A stretch of 64,000 bases of DNA from Biostraticola tofi (GCF_004343195.1 NZ_SMCR01000004.1:310001-374000), one strand, 5' to 3'. Positions 54,620 through 64,000 are shown, counted from the first letter of the stretch. Made by a program: numbers and translations. Notes: generated from the letters alone by a model not told the origin.

Positions 54620-55339
54620 ATGAGTAATAACGTCATCTCCCCGGAATTCGATGAACAAGGGCGCCCGCTGCGTCGTATCCGCAGTTTTGTCCGTCGCCAG
54701 GGTCGCCTGACCAAAGGACAGCAGCACGCACTTGACACCCTTTGGCCGGAGATGGGCGCTGAATATCAGCCCGCGCCGGTCTCTCTGCCCTCCCTGTTTG
54801 GCCGCGAAGCGCCGGTTACGCTGGAAATCGGCTTTGGCATGGGCGCATCGCTGGTGACCATGGCGGCTGCCCATCCGGAGCATAATTTCCTCGGTATCGA
54901 GGTGCATCTGCCGGGGGTAGGGGCCTGTCTGTCCAGCGCCCATGAGGCCGGCATCAGCAATCTGCGGGTGATGTGCCACGATGCGGTCGAAGTGCTGGAC
55001 CTGATGATCCCGGACGGCAGCCTGGCGCTGGTGCAGCTGTTCTTCCCTGATCCCTGGCATAAGGCCCGCCATAACAAGCGCCGCATTATCCAGGTGCCGT
55101 TTGCCGAGCTGGTGCAGCGCAAGCTGCAGACCGGCGGTGTTTTCCATATGGCCACCGACTGGCAGCCGTATGCCGAACATATGCTGGAGGTGATGAGCAG
55201 TGTCGCAGGCTATCGCAATCAATCAGCCACCCAGGACTATGTTCCACGGCCTGAATTCCGGCCGCTGACCAAGTTTGAACAGCGTGGACAGCGATTAGGT
55301 CACGGCGTTTGGGATTTAATGTTCGAAAAAGTGGTCTGA
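54620..55339 (+). CDS. trmB: tRNA (guanine-N7-)-methyltransferase
   Basis: 239 residues from ATG 54620. SAM site [38 protein letters not shown] (tRNA-binding and catalytic Asp) and [10 protein letters not shown] are TrmB hallmarks. Methylates G46 of tRNA. Divergent from mutY, with 185 bp between starts. In E. coli yggL follows trmB; here it is missing. Confidence 0.95.
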   Translation: MSNNVISPEFDEQGRPLRRIRSFVRRQGRLTKGQQHALDTLWPEMGAEYQPAPVSLPSLFGREAPVTLEIGFGMGASLVTMAAAHPEHNFLGIEVHLPGVGACLSSAHEAGISNLRVMCHDAVEVLDLMIPDGSLALVQLFFPDPWHKARHNKRRIIQVPFAELVQRKLQTGGVFHMATDWQPYAEHMLEVMSSVAGYRNQSATQDYVPRPEFRPLTKFEQRGQRLGHGVWDLMFEKVV

Positions 55340-55426
55340 TGGTAACAACCAACCATACTTATCCGGCGGCCTACGCAATGTTTGCCGCCACCGGGAAGGT
55401 GCGGTCATTAATCATCGGGAGAGTGT

Positions 55427-56146
55427 ATGTTGCGCAAAGCAGTGCTGGGTTTATTGATGTTGACCGCATGGCAGGCTCAGGCCGAGTATCAGTGCCAGGT
55501 TAAACCGCAGGACGATATCTTTATCAGTGCGCAGAACGTGCGCGTGGTGGGCGCCAGCGGTGATGTGACTATCCGGCCGGATGGCGCAGTGGTCCGCAAC
55601 GGCCAGACCCTGAGCCTCAGCGCTGCCCAGCAGCGCCAGGCCCAGGATTACCAGGCTGCATTGCGCCGGGATCTGCCCTGGATTGATGAAGGCGCCAGTC
55701 AGCGTCTGGAGCAGGGACGTTTGTCCCTGGACCGGGTGATAGTCAAACAGCTTGGCAGCGACAGCAATGTCCGCAACCGGCTCACAACTTTGAACCAGCA
55801 GCTCAAACAGCAGATGAACCGTATCCTGGAGCATCGCAGCGAGGGTCTGGCATTTCATCACCAGGCCATCAGCCAGGTAGAGCAGGATGGCCGGCGTATC
55901 GTCCAGCAGAGCATGGGCGGGGTGGTGCAGGACAGCCTGAATGAAATGGGCGTCAAGCAGTCGGTCAATCTGTCAGGCAATAACCCGCTGCAGGCGATGA
56001 TGGGCAATCTCGGCACCCTGCAGCAGGCTATCCAGACTGAATGGAATAATCAGGAACAGGATTTTGAGCAGTTTGGCCATCAGGTCTGTCAGAAAGTCAC
56101 TCAGCTTGAGACACAGCGCAGCACCCTGCTGCAGTCTTTAAAGTAG
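55427..56146 (+). CDS. YggN-like DUF2884 protein
   Basis: 239 residues. Signal peptide MLRKAVLGLLMLTAWQAQA; mature part starts EYQCQVKPQDDIFISAQNV and is then helical (LTTLNQQLKQQMNRILEHRS). This fits YggN of the DUF2884 family, a periplasmic protein of unknown function. Position between trmB and hemW is as in E. coli apart from missing yggL. Confidence 0.85.
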   Translation: MLRKAVLGLLMLTAWQAQAEYQCQVKPQDDIFISAQNVRVVGASGDVTIRPDGAVVRNGQTLSLSAAQQRQAQDYQAALRRDLPWIDEGASQRLEQGRLSLDRVIVKQLGSDSNVRNRLTTLNQQLKQQMNRILEHRSEGLAFHHQAISQVEQDGRRIVQQSMGGVVQDSLNEMGVKQSVNLSGNNPLQAMMGNLGTLQQAIQTEWNNQEQDFEQFGHQVCQKVTQLETQRSTLLQSLK

Positions 56147-56155
56147 GGGACATGC

Positions 56156-57286
56156 TCACATGAACAGTTCCAGCAGCGGATTAAGAAACAGCTGCCCCTT
56201 GCGGGTGGTCTGCCAGTGCGTTGCGCTTTCGGTGAGATAGCCGTCGGCCAGCGCCTGGTCCAGGGCCTGGCGCACGGTGCTTTCAGCAAGCCCGGTAAAC
56301 GCTTGGAACTGCTCGCGCGGGGTGGCCTCAAACAGCCGGAAGCGGTTCATAAAGAACTCGAACGGCAGGTCGTCAGCGGCGACCTGATACTTTTTATCCA
56401 GATAATTCCCCTGCATATAACCCCGAGGATGGCGGACCTTGACGGTACGGATTACCTCGCCGTTTTCGGCGGTCATTTTGCCATGGGCGCCGCAGCCGAT
56501 GCCCAGGTAATCGCCAAAGCGCCAGTAGTTGAGATTATGTTGGCACTGATAGCCAGCTTTGGCATAAGCCGAGGTCTCGTATTGCTGATAGCCGGCCTGG
56601 CTGAGCAACTGATGCCCCAACTGATAGATATCCCATAAGGCATCGTCGTCCGGCAACACCGGCGGTTTCGAGGCAAACAGCGTGTTGGGCTCGATGGTCA
56701 GTTGATACCAGGACAGATGCGGGGGTTCAAGTTCGATTGCCGATCGCAGATCGTCCAGCGCCTGCTCGGGGGACTGATTCGGCAAGCCATGCATTAAATC
56801 GAGATTGAAGCTACGCAGCCCCAGCCCTTGGGCAAGCCTGGCCGCCCGGCGGGCTTCATCTGCTCCGTGGATCCGGCCCAGACGCTGCAGTTTCTCGGCA
56901 TCAAAGCTCTGTACGCCGATGGAAATGCGGTTAATGCCTGCCTGCTGGTAGCCGCGAAAACGGTCGGCCTCGACGGTGCCGGGATTGGCCTCCATGGTAA
57001 TTTCCGCGTCAGCACTGAGGGTCAGCCGCTGCCTGACGCCATCAAGCAGCGACTGCATCGCTTCGGCGCTCAGCAGGCTGGGTGTACCGCCGCCGATAAA
57101 CAGGCTGCTGACCTCGCGCCCTGCCACCAGCGCCATCGAGTCATCAAGATCCGCCAGCAGGTGCCTGACGTATTCTTCATGAGGCACCTCGCCTTTCAAC
57201 GCGTGGGAATTGAAATCGCAGTAGGGGCACTTCTGCACGCACCACGGAATATGGATATACAGACTGAGAGGAGGAAGCCTACGCAT
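56156..57286 (-). CDS. hemW: HemW, radical SAM heme chaperone
   Basis: 376 residues. Radical SAM cluster motif CVQKCPYC (CxxxCxxC) near residue 16, then [26 protein letters not shown] and GIGCGAHGK. Family name HemW (old name YggW); similar to HemN but lacks oxidase function, proposed heme insertion into respiratory enzymes. Overlaps rdgB by 8 bp. Confidence 0.94.
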   Translation of the reverse strand: MRRLPPLSLYIHIPWCVQKCPYCDFNSHALKGEVPHEEYVRHLLADLDDSMALVAGREVSSLFIGGGTPSLLSAEAMQSLLDGVRQRLTLSADAEITMEANPGTVEADRFRGYQQAGINRISIGVQSFDAEKLQRLGRIHGADEARRAARLAQGLGLRSFNLDLMHGLPNQSPEQALDDLRSAIELEPPHLSWYQLTIEPNTLFASKPPVLPDDDALWDIYQLGHQLLSQAGYQQYETSAYAKAGYQCQHNLNYWRFGDYLGIGCGAHGKMTAENGEVIRTVKVRHPRGYMQGNYLDKKYQVAADDLPFEFFMNRFRLFEATPREQFQAFTGLAESTVRQALDQALADGYLTESATHWQTTRKGQLFLNPLLELFM

Positions 57287-57872
57287 TACGCAATGCTTCC
57301 AGTAGCAGTGTGAGCGCCTGTCCGCGATGGGAAATGCGGCTTTTATGCGCCTTGGTCAGCTGGGCCGCCGAGCAGCCAAGCTCAGGCAAGACAAATATCG
57401 GATCGTAACCGAAGCCGCCATCGCCCGCTGCGCTGCGGCTGATAACGCCCCGCCAGCTGCCGTGGCAGACCAGCGGCGTAGGGTCATCGGCATGGCGCAT
57501 ATACACCAGTACGCAATGAAAACTGGCGCCGCGCTGGGCGTCCGGCACATCCTCCAGCGCGGCCAGCAGCTGGTCCAGATTCTGCTGATCGCTGGCATCC
57601 AGGCCGGCATAGCGCGCGGAATAAATGCCCGGCGCGCCGCCCAGCGCGTCGACTGCCAGTCCGGAATCATCAGCGATAGCCGGTAATCCAGTCTGTCTGG
57701 CGGCATGGCGGGCCTTGAGGATGGCGTTCTCGATAAATGTCAGCCCGGTCTCTTCGGCATTGTCCACGCCCAGATCAGTCTGGGCGATAATATCGAAGCC
57801 GAATTCCGCCAGCAAACCGGCCAGTTCGCCGACTTTACCCGGGTTACCGGTCGCCAGTACGCATTTTTCCAT
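57279..57872 (-). CDS. rdgB: dITP/XTP pyrophosphatase
   Basis: 197 residues from ATG 57872 ([21 protein letters not shown]). Nucleotide-binding and catalytic blocks [30 protein letters not shown] and SHRGQAL are the HAM1 family signature. It destroys non-canonical purine triphosphates. A longer frame from 57899 is possible but not supported. Confidence 0.95.
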   Translation of the reverse strand: MEKCVLATGNPGKVGELAGLLAEFGFDIIAQTDLGVDNAEETGLTFIENAILKARHAARQTGLPAIADDSGLAVDALGGAPGIYSARYAGLDASDQQNLDQLLAALEDVPDAQRGASFHCVLVYMRHADDPTPLVCHGSWRGVISRSAAGDGGFGYDPIFVLPELGCSAAQLTKAHKSRISHRGQALTLLLEALRNA

Positions 57873-57904
57873 AGTGTTAATCCGCAAACAGGTAAACAAT
57901 CGCG

Positions 57905-58198
57905 CTACTGATTCAATTGCTCGGCAATGATCTCAGGGATGCGCTGAGGCTGGGTTATCCTGAGCTGCTTATGGCGGCCCAGTTCCCCTTTTTCAATGGT
58001 AATACGGCTCTTGGCAACGCCAAACTGCTTTGCCAGAAAGCGGGTGAGGTGGCTGTTGGCCTGACCATCAACCGGCGGCGCGGTAATGGCGACTTTGACT
58101 TCGTCGCCATGGATGCCGACTATCTGGTCACGGCTGGCCTTGGGCTGGATATAAAGCTTAAGCACCAGCCCGTCGGCCTGCTGTATAACGCAACTCAC
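57905..58198 (-). CDS. yggU: YggU family protein (DUF167)
   Basis: 97 residues with [36 protein letters not shown], the DUF167 core. Function unknown; overlaps yggT by 4 bp and is always with it. Confidence 0.93.
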   Translation of the reverse strand: MSCVIQQADGLVLKLYIQPKASRDQIVGIHGDEVKVAITAPPVDGQANSHLTRFLAKQFGVAKSRITIEKGELGRHKQLRITQPQRIPEIIAEQLNQ

Positions 58199-58749
58199 AG
58201 CAGGTACCAGAGCCCCGGAAACAGATCCATGCCCAAGTAATTGAGCATATACAGCACCAGAATGACGATCATCGCTGAAAAATCAATGCCGCCCATCGCC
58301 GGCAATATACGGCGAATCGGCGCCATCAGCGGTTCGCTGAGCTGCATCAGCACCTGATCCATCGGGCTGCGGCCCTGGCTTATCCAGCTCATCAGCGAGC
58401 GTATGATGATAACCCAGAACACCACTTCTCCCGTCGCCTTCAGCAGGGTCAGCAGGCCCACCAGCAGGTTCATCGGGTCCAGGGCCAGCACGCCGACCTG
58501 TATCAGCATCAGCAGCGGATATTTGAGGGTCGCCAGAATATAGGCCAGCAGCAGGGAAGCGGTGTCGACAGGCCCTACCGAGGGGATGATGCGCCGCAGC
58601 GGGCCGATGATCGGCTGCGTCACCTTCACGATAAACTGTGAAAATGGATTATAAAAGTCACAGCGGGTCCACTGCATCCAGATCCTCAGCAGCAGCACCA
58701 TGATGTATAAATCAATCAGCGTCTTGACCAGAAACGTCAACGTCAGCAT
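58195..58749 (-). CDS. yggT: YggT family inner-membrane protein
   Basis: 184 residues with two repeats of the YggT pattern: [12 protein letters not shown]...[20 protein letters not shown] and [11 protein letters not shown]...[17 protein letters not shown]. About four membrane helices. Linked to osmotic or potassium shock in E. coli. Downstream of proC. Confidence 0.93.
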   Translation of the reverse strand: MLTLTFLVKTLIDLYIMVLLLRIWMQWTRCDFYNPFSQFIVKVTQPIIGPLRRIIPSVGPVDTASLLLAYILATLKYPLLMLIQVGVLALDPMNLLVGLLTLLKATGEVVFWVIIIRSLMSWISQGRSPMDQVLMQLSEPLMAPIRRILPAMGGIDFSAMIVILVLYMLNYLGMDLFPGLWYLL

Positions 58750-58801
58750 AAGCGGGTCGTGTCCTTAATAGCGTTAAAAAGCGTGACAACCTGACCGGTT
58801 A

Positions 58802-59623
58802 TCAGAATGATTTTTCCATTTCTTCAGCCCGGGCCACGGCGGCCTGCATGGCTTCAGCAATAGTGTGGTTCAGTTGTTGTTGTTCAAACACCTGCAGCGC
58901 CGCTGCCGTAGTGCCGCCTTTGGAGGTGACATTCTGGCGCAGCACTGAAAACGGCTGGTCCGGGTTGGCTTCAGCCAGTGCCGCTGCGCCGCTGGCGGCC
59001 TGCAGCACCATCATGCGCGCCGTTGGCTCATCAAATCCCATGCTGACCGCCTGCTGCTGCATGGCGTCCATGAACAGGAAGAAATAGGCAGGCGCGCTGC
59101 CGGCGGCGGCGATAACGCCGTTAATGCCGCTTTCATCCTCGACCCAGCATATTTTGCCGACTGCACACATTAAATCAGCGCTAAAGGCCCGGTCCGATTC
59201 GCTTACGCCCGACGGCGCAAACAGACCGCTAAGGCCTTTTCCAACCAGTGACGGGGTGTTAGGCATGATACGGACGATAGCCAGGTTTTCACCCAGCAGG
59301 GCATAAAACCGGCTCACGTTAACACCTGCCGCAATGGAAAGCACCAGTTTGCCTGAAAAATCGACGGTGGCGGCCAGCTGGCGGCAAACCTCGGCCATAA
59401 GCTGCGGTTTCACCGCCAATACGATAACGTCGGCGTCATGGGCGCCGGCGGCGTTATCGCCATGGTGATTGACGCCGTAGCGGGCTGCCAGCGCCGCCCG
59501 ATGGTGTTCCGACGGTGCACAGACGGTAATCAGGCTGGCCGGGTAGCCGGAGGATACCAGCCCGGCGACAATTGCCTGTGCCATGTTACCGGCACCGATA
59601 AACGTTATTTTGCGCTGCTGCAT
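58802..59623 (-). CDS. proC: Pyrroline-5-carboxylate reductase
   Basis: 273 residues. Rossmann start ITFIGAGNMAQAIVAGL, VLAVKPQ, AGVNVSRFYALLG, RIMPNTPSLVGKGLSGLFA, and the signature SKGGTTAAALQVFE. Final step of proline synthesis. Between yggS and yggT, as in Yersinia and Serratia and unlike E. coli. Confidence 0.96.
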   Translation of the reverse strand: MQQRKITFIGAGNMAQAIVAGLVSSGYPASLITVCAPSEHHRAALAARYGVNHHGDNAAGAHDADVIVLAVKPQLMAEVCRQLAATVDFSGKLVLSIAAGVNVSRFYALLGENLAIVRIMPNTPSLVGKGLSGLFAPSGVSESDRAFSADLMCAVGKICWVEDESGINGVIAAAGSAPAYFFLFMDAMQQQAVSMGFDEPTARMMVLQAASGAAALAEANPDQPFSVLRQNVTSKGGTTAAALQVFEQQQLNHTIAEAMQAAVARAEEMEKSF

Positions 59624-59640
59624 AAAAATCCTGTCGTTAA

Positions 59641-60354
59641 TCAGTCTGTACTCGCGGCATAGTCGCGAGCGCCAAAAATCGCGGTACCAATTCGTACCAG
59701 CGTACTGCCGGCAGCGATGGCCGCCGGCATATCGTCACTCATGCCCATCGATAAGGTATCGGCGGACGGGTACTGTTCGCGCAACTGGGTAAACAGGCCG
59801 GTCATCTCGGCAAACACCGCCAACTGCGCTTCATAGCAATGCTGGGGAGCCGGAATAGCCATCAGGCCGCGCAAATTAAGATGCGGCAACTCGGCCACCA
59901 GGGCTGCCAGTGCCGGCAACTGGTCGGGCAGGATCCCTGCCTTGCTGGCTTCACCGCTGATATTGATTTGGATCAGCACATTCAGCGGCCCGAGGCCGGC
60001 CGGACGCTGGCTGTTAAGGCGTTGAGCCAGCTGCGGGCGATCCAGGGTGTGTAGCCAACTGAAGTTTTCGGCCACCAGCCGGCTCTTGTTGGACTGGAGC
60101 GGGCCGATAAAGTGCCATGACAGGTCATGCGCCAGCGCCTGTTGGCAAAAATACTGAATTTTCTCGACCCCTTCCTGTACATAGTTCTCACCGAATGCCC
60201 ACTGCCCGGCCGCCATTGCCTGTTCGATAGCGGTTACCGGTTTGGTTTTGCTTACCGCAAGCAAGGTGATTTCTTGTGGAGAGCGGCCGCACAGTAATGC
60301 TGCCGCTGAGATTTGCTCGCCTACCCGGTGTAAATTTTTCTCGATAGTACTCAT
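59641..60354 (-). CDS. yggS: PLP homeostasis protein YggS
   Basis: 237 residues of the fold type III PLP-binding family: LLAVSKTKPVTAIEQAM (PLP lysine), FGENYVQEGVEKI, WHFIGPLQSNK and LSMGMSDDMPAAIAAGSTLVRIGTAIFGAR. Divergent from the yggR-like gene with only 16 bp between starts, so their promoters overlap the coding ends. Confidence 0.95.
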   Translation of the reverse strand: MSTIEKNLHRVGEQISAAALLCGRSPQEITLLAVSKTKPVTAIEQAMAAGQWAFGENYVQEGVEKIQYFCQQALAHDLSWHFIGPLQSNKSRLVAENFSWLHTLDRPQLAQRLNSQRPAGLGPLNVLIQINISGEASKAGILPDQLPALAALVAELPHLNLRGLMAIPAPQHCYEAQLAVFAEMTGLFTQLREQYPSADTLSMGMSDDMPAAIAAGSTLVRIGTAIFGARDYAASTD

Positions 60355-60370
60355 GGTTTCAGGAGGTCAT

Positions 60371-61309
60371 ATGAATCTGGGTGAAATTGTGGCCCTTAGT
60401 GTAAAGCATAATGCTTCTGATCTGCACCTTTGTCCGGGGCAGGTTCCTAATATCCGCACTGATGGCCTGATAAGACCGCTGGAATATCAGCCGCCGGTGG
60501 CGCCGGCTTTTATCACCGGCTGTGCATTGCATTACCTGGGACGCCCAGGAAATCGAAGCCTTATCCGCAGCGGCCAGGCTGATTGCGCCATTGCCTTCGA
60601 GGACGGCAGCCGGCTCCGGGCGCATTTTTTCATGCAGCATTTCGGCATGTCGGCCAGCTTTCGCCTTATCCGCCAGCACTGCCAGTCGCTGGCGCAGCTG
60701 GGCGTCCCCTCGGCGGTCGGGCAACTGCTGGCGCCGATGCGGGGCCTGATGCTGGTGACCGGGCCGGCCGGCAGCGGTAAATCCAGCTCTTTGGCGGCCA
60801 TGATCGATGACCTCAACCAGCATCGGCAGGCGCATATTATCACGCTGGAAGACCCTATCGAACACCTCCATCGGCCGGGACGATGCCTGGTTCAGCAGCG
60901 TGAAATTGGCCGCCACTGTACCGATTTTCGCGTCGGGATCCATGGCGCATTGCGCGAAGATCCGGATGTTATCATGCTGGGCGAGCTCCGTGATGGCCAG
61001 ACGATACGCCTGGCCCTTAACGCCGCCGAGACCGGCCATCTGGTGCTGGCCACGCTGCATGCCGATCATCCAGCCCAGGCCGTGGACCGGCTTATTGAAG
61101 GGGCGGGCGCCAGGGAGCCGGCATTTGTCCGCAGCCAGGTGGCGGCGGGGCTGTTGGCGGTCATGTCGCAAAAACTGGTCGGCCGCCCGGAAGGCGGGCG
61201 CTGCGGGGAATTTGAATTGATGGTGGCGACGCCGGCGGTACGCAATCTTATCCGTGAAGGGAAAAGCCATTTGCTGGCGGGATTAACCCATGGAAACCCG
61301 GGACAATGA
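60371..61309 (+). CDS. PilT-like retraction ATPase, YggR-like
   Basis: 312 residues from ATG 60371 behind AGGAGGT. Type II/IV secretion ATPase: N-domain ASDLHLCPG, Walker A GPAGSGKSSSLAAM, Walker B-region IITLEDPIEHLH, DPDVIMLGELRD and LVLATLHADHP. E. coli YggR is slightly longer. No pilin genes lie nearby. Ends just before the scar of a sugar gene pair. Confidence 0.88.
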   Translation: MNLGEIVALSVKHNASDLHLCPGQVPNIRTDGLIRPLEYQPPVAPAFITGCALHYLGRPGNRSLIRSGQADCAIAFEDGSRLRAHFFMQHFGMSASFRLIRQHCQSLAQLGVPSAVGQLLAPMRGLMLVTGPAGSGKSSSLAAMIDDLNQHRQAHIITLEDPIEHLHRPGRCLVQQREIGRHCTDFRVGIHGALREDPDVIMLGELRDGQTIRLALNAAETGHLVLATLHADHPAQAVDRLIEGAGAREPAFVRSQVAAGLLAVMSQKLVGRPEGGRCGEFELMVATPAVRNLIREGKSHLLAGLTHGNPGQ

Positions 61310-61397
61310 AACAGGCCGTCTGGGCCAGAACGGGCGCAGACGGCTTCTCAGGGTGTTGCGGTTGGCGGCGGCCCGTAGCGAGCTTTTTTTAACGACG

Positions 61398-61605
61398 TTA
61401 CGACTGGCGGCTGAACCGCAGCAGGATGGCCGATTCAGGATCCAGTATCGGCAACGCAATCCCGACATTTTCCAGCCACTCGCCGCTGAGGGCTACTTCC
61501 TCGGAGAACCAGGCCGGATAATGCTTCATGGTATGGCTTCTGGCCTGTTGCAGCGCTTCAGGCAAGTCCAGTATCTCCAGCCGGGATGGACGCCGGGCTG
61601 CTGCA
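61398..61605 (-). pseudogene. C-terminal remnant of an alpha-galactosidase-like (GH36) gene
   Basis: The minus strand reads RLEILDLPEALQQA...MKHYPAWFSE, then SGEWLENVGIALPILDPES and AILLRFSRQ before the stop at 61398. This matches the C-terminal beta domain of GH36 alpha-galactosidases, which end with GLxLPxLxPESAxLL. The 5' boundary falls at about 61585-61605, where the sequence turns into a LacI-family tail on the other strand. Confidence 0.5.
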
Positions 61606-61774
61606 AAAAGTGGCCCTGATAGCCTATGACGGCCTGCCCGCTCATAGCCTGATACCCTGCGAAGTGACGCCGATAATTCAGGCCACCAAGGAACAGGTGG
61701 GCAAGCAGATTGCCCAGATGACCATGGCGTTGATAAGCGGTGAGTCGCCGGCCCGATTACAGGTGCTGTGGTAA
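61606..61774 (+). pseudogene. C-terminal remnant of a LacI-family regulator
   Basis: From 61606 the plus strand reads KVALIAYDGLPAHSLIPCEV then TPIIQATKEQVGKQIAQMT and ends GESPARLQVLW before TAA at 61772-61774. This is the last part of the periplasmic-binding-like domain of LacI-type repressors (AYDG, then TxxxQ). All DNA-binding sequence is lost. It is head to head with the GH36 remnant. Confidence 0.6.
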
Positions 61775-61916
61775 CCTGAATTGGGCGAGGGCGATAGGTG
61801 TTTTGCGCAGCTAGCCTGAAAATGCATACCCTCGGACGAGTAGCCGTCATGGCAGCAACGGCTGCGATATTGCTGCTATAGGCTTGTCTGGCGTTGAATA
61901 TATATAAATGTGAACT

Positions 61917-61963
61917 AAATATATATAAATAATGAAATCACGTTTCATTATTTATATATATTT
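61917..61963. repeat. Perfect 21-bp inverted repeat
   Basis: The left arm (61917-61937) and right arm (61943-61963) are exact reverse complements around TCACG. The arms are AT-rich, containing ATATATA and AATAATGAAA. The left 13 bp (AATATATATAAAT) are also directly repeated at 61897-61909. Could form a cruciform or strong RNA hairpin, or bind a symmetrical regulator, 220 bp upstream of rhaT. Confidence 0.7.
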
Positions 61964-61999
61964 CCAAAGAAAAATATTAACCACGGAATAACGCCGTTT

Positions 62000-62015
62000 T
62001 GTGATTACGCTCACT
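62000..62015 (+). promoter_or_regulatory. CRP site upstream of rhaT
   Basis: TGTGA-TTACGC-TCACT fits the CRP consensus TGTGA-N6-TCACA with one mismatch. It lies 172-187 bp before rhaT, which in E. coli is under CRP and RhaS control. Confidence 0.65.
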
Positions 62016-62186
62016 GTTAACATGCGTTTATTGCCATCGCTGGATGAATATTGGCAGCCATTAGAAGGAATAACTGACCGCCGGTTCCTACACTGTCAGC
62101 CGCACTGAATATTAATCCGATTATTATCTATCCCTCCACGCTCCAGGGCGCGGCGGAAATCAAACAATAATGGCAGGAGCACGTTC

Positions 62187-63221
62187 ATGGGCAGTTCAAT
62201 CGTGTTGGGGATACTGTGGCATTTTGTCGGAGCGGCCAGTGCCGCCTGCTTTTATGCGCCGCTGAAGAAGGTCCGGAACTGGAGCTGGGAGACCATGTGG
62301 TCCTTGGCGGGATTATTTTCATGGATAATTTTGCCATGGACGGTGAGCTGGATATTACTGCCGGATTTTGGCGCTTATTATTCCTCGTTTTCTTTATCCA
62401 CATTAACACCGATATTTTTATTTGGCGCTATGTGGGGCATCGGCAATATTAATTATGGTTTGACCATGCGCTATCTGGGAATGTCGATGGGTATCGGTAT
62501 TGCCATCGGTATTACCCTGATCGTCGGTACGCTGATGACGCCGATCATTCAGGGGAAATTCTCGGTGCTTACCAGCACCACCGGTGGACAAATCACTCTG
62601 CTGGGCGTGTTCATTGCGCTGGTAGGCGTCGGCATCGTCAGCTATGCCGGCTTGCTGAAAGAAAGGGAAATGGGCATCCGCACCGAAGAATTCAATTTAA
62701 AGAAAGGACTGGTGCTGGCGGTGTTTTGCGGCATTTTTTCCGCCGGTATGTCATTCGCCATGGATGCGGCGATACCGATGCACCAGGCCGCCGCTGGTTT
62801 AGGCATCAGTCCGCTGTATGTGGCCCTGCCCAGTTATGTGGTGATCATGGGCGGCGGCGCTATCATCAACCTGGCCTATTGTTTTATTCGTCTGGCGACC
62901 CGTAAGGACCTGTCGGTCAGGGCCGATTTCTCGCTGGCCAAATCATTACTGTTTGCCAATGCCTGCTTCGCTATTCTCGGCGGCGTGATGTGGTATCTGC
63001 AGTTTTTCTTCTATGCCTGGGGGCACGCCAACATCCCGGCACAGTATTCCTTTGTCAGTTGGATGCTGCATATGAGCGCCTATGTGCTGTGCGGCGGTAT
63101 CGTTGGACTGCTGCTTAAAGAGTGGGTCGGCGTCAGCCGAAAACCGGTGAGCCGGCTTTGTCTCGGCGGCCTGGTGATTATCCTGGCGGCAAACGTGGTG
63201 GGACTCGGCATGGCGTCCTGA
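62187..63221 (+). CDS. rhaT: L-rhamnose/proton symporter RhaT
   Basis: 344 residues, ten membrane helices: [20 protein letters not shown] start, [31 protein letters not shown], and [16 protein letters not shown]. Belongs to the DMT-related RhaT family. Convergent with rhaR as in E. coli, but the neighbourhood (yggR) is different. Confidence 0.95.
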   Translation: MGSSIVLGILWHFVGAASAACFYAPLKKVRNWSWETMWSLAGLFSWIILPWTVSWILLPDFGAYYSSFSLSTLTPIFLFGAMWGIGNINYGLTMRYLGMSMGIGIAIGITLIVGTLMTPIIQGKFSVLTSTTGGQITLLGVFIALVGVGIVSYAGLLKEREMGIRTEEFNLKKGLVLAVFCGIFSAGMSFAMDAAIPMHQAAAGLGISPLYVALPSYVVIMGGGAIINLAYCFIRLATRKDLSVRADFSLAKSLLFANACFAILGGVMWYLQFFFYAWGHANIPAQYSFVSWMLHMSAYVLCGGIVGLLLKEWVGVSRKPVSRLCLGGLVIILAANVVGLGMAS

Positions 63222-63266
63222 GACCATGCTTACCCGGCTTATCCAGCCCGGCCAGAGCCCGGCCAG

Positions 63267-63322
63267 CGCCGGGCTTCTGACGCCGGGCTTCCAGCGTCAG
63301 GCTTCTATCGCCGGGCTTGCAG
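63267..63322. repeat. Four 14-bp tandem repeats between rhaT and rhaR
   Basis: Units at 63267, 63281, 63295 and 63309 follow CG[CT]C[GA]GGCTT-N4 (CGCCGGGCTTCTGA type). The C/G-rich units of fixed 14-bp period lie between two convergent genes. Could contribute to termination on both strands, or vary in copy number. Confidence 0.6.
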
Positions 63323-63335
63323 CGTTACGCTATCG

Positions 63336-63998
63336 TCAGGCAGAGCTCTTCTGAAACCGCTGGCGATAATGCCGCGGCGAAATGCCGACACACTGATTGA
63401 ACACCACTGAAAAATAATTACTGTCTTCATAGCCGCACAGTGCCGCCACCTCCCCGATCGTTTCCTGCCCGTGGCGCAGTAAATCCATCGCCTTGCAAAG
63501 GCGCAGCTGGCGCAGATAATGGTTTACCCCCATGCCGGTCTGCTGCTTGAACAGCAGTTTCAGGCCGCGGGGATTGAGCTGATGCCGCCGGCAGAATGGC
63601 TCCATCCGGAAGGGGGCGGCGATGCTGGCCCTCAGCGCCATCAGCAGCAGATCCAACTGCTCGGCATCCGAAAGCACGGTACTGTCGGGGGCATGGCGAA
63701 AACGCATTGCCAGCAGGGCAAGTCTGAGGAACTGGGCTTCACTCAGTTGAAGGGAAATGTCATCGGTTTTCATGCATTCAGCGGCCAGGGTGTCAACCTC
63801 CTGGCGCAGCGCCGTCATGCCCGGCGTACTTAACCGCCAGTAGCGCGCCGACTGGTCATGGTGCTTGCCGGGCAGCAGGGCATCCCAGTCGCAGGCCAGC
63901 GAAAAGCGCTGGCGGCAATAGAGGATGTTATCCAGCTCAAGGCCGTTAACCGATTCATAGCTATGGCAGTCTTCGGCATTGACATAGAATAGATCGCC
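63336..63998 (-). CDS. rhaR: Rhamnose regulator RhaR (partial)
   Basis: The visible C-terminal ~220 residues run off the window at 64000 in open frame: GDLFYVNAEDCHSYESVNGLEL (cupin end, as in E. coli RhaR GDLFYIRAEDKHSY), then the AraC HTH with QTGMGVNHYLRQLRLCKAMDLL and GEVAALCGYEDSNYFSVVFN. It activates rhaSR in response to rhamnose. The start is outside the window. Confidence 0.92.
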   Translation of the reverse strand, partial: GDLFYVNAEDCHSYESVNGLELDNILYCRQRFSLACDWDALLPGKHHDQSARYWRLSTPGMTALRQEVDTLAAECMKTDDISLQLSEAQFLRLALLAMRFRHAPDSTVLSDAEQLDLLLMALRASIAAPFRMEPFCRRHQLNPRGLKLLFKQQTGMGVNHYLRQLRLCKAMDLLRHGQETIGEVAALCGYEDSNYFSVVFNQCVGISPRHYRQRFQKSSA

Positions 63999-64000
63999 AC

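Noticed and set aside
60359..61270. 303-codon minus-strand frame opposite the yggR-like gene
   Set aside because: Arises from codon structure of the opposite strand; no motif.

Overview
The window is a chromosomal segment from a gamma-proteobacterium of the order Enterobacterales. The right third (about 48.6-64 kb) is ordinary core chromosome: tRNA-Phe, speC, mltC, yggX, mutY, trmB, a yggN-like gene, hemW, rdgB, yggU, yggT, proC, yggS, a yggR-like gene, then rhaT and the end of rhaR. proC sits between yggT and yggS, and nupG and yggL are absent. This fits Yersinia/Serratia/Pectobacterium/Sodalis-type genomes better than Escherichia; the genus cannot be fixed from the sequence alone.

The left part (1-15.8 kb) is the downstream half of a type VI secretion (T6SS) cluster. 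It holds a class 3 lipase effector (Tle2-like) with a lipoprotein immunity gene and a tandem, frameshifted second copy, then a small PAAR gene with an early amber stop, a membrane protein of unknown function, tssM, tssA, tssF, tssG, tssJ, tssE, a decayed gene and a VasL/ImpA-N-like gene. The cluster ends abruptly at about 15.74 kb, where it is joined to a truncated SDR gene.

From 15.7 to 27.2 kb lie small metabolic and stress cassettes separated by insertion-sequence scars: an SDR/LysR pair; a decayed amino-acid deamination cluster (YheO-type regulator, RidA, PLP-dependent dehydratase, broken AlaX-like gene); IS66 debris; a formaldehyde detoxification operon (frmR-frmA-gfa) with its operator; and a LysR, DoxX, YqjG-like reductase and esterase group.

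From 27.4 to 35.6 kb is the most unusual stretch. It is AT-rich and contains iteron-like 21-bp tandem repeats, an autoinhibited Fic protein, a truncated H-NS paralogue (H-NST-like), two plasmid-type genes including a RepL-like winged-helix protein, duplicated hairpins, and a PAAR-pyocin-colicin E3-type ribosomal RNase effector with an adjacent candidate immunity gene. Degenerate sequence related to the PAAR-like gene at 32.7 kb also lies at 28.2 kb, so the Fic/H-NST/Rep block is flanked by related sequences.

From 35.5 to 48.5 kb is the eroded end of an integrative element inserted at tRNA-Phe: nested IS3-family insertions that delete most of a VirB-type T4SS (virB1, virB2 and the start of a virB3-virB4 fusion remain), accessory genes (AlpA, DUF2857-like, TraR/DksA zinc finger, and a long gene broken or recoded at A_AAA_AAG), an SDR/MFS/AfsR-like regulator cassette, and the P4-type integrase next to the tRNA.

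Scars are common: two A8-tract frameshifts, an in-frame amber, an internally deleted SDR, and a deletion that removed the 5' halves of a divergent alpha-galactosidase/LacI pair at about 61.6 kb. The window looks like a genome with active gene decay and insertion-sequence turnover in its accessory regions.
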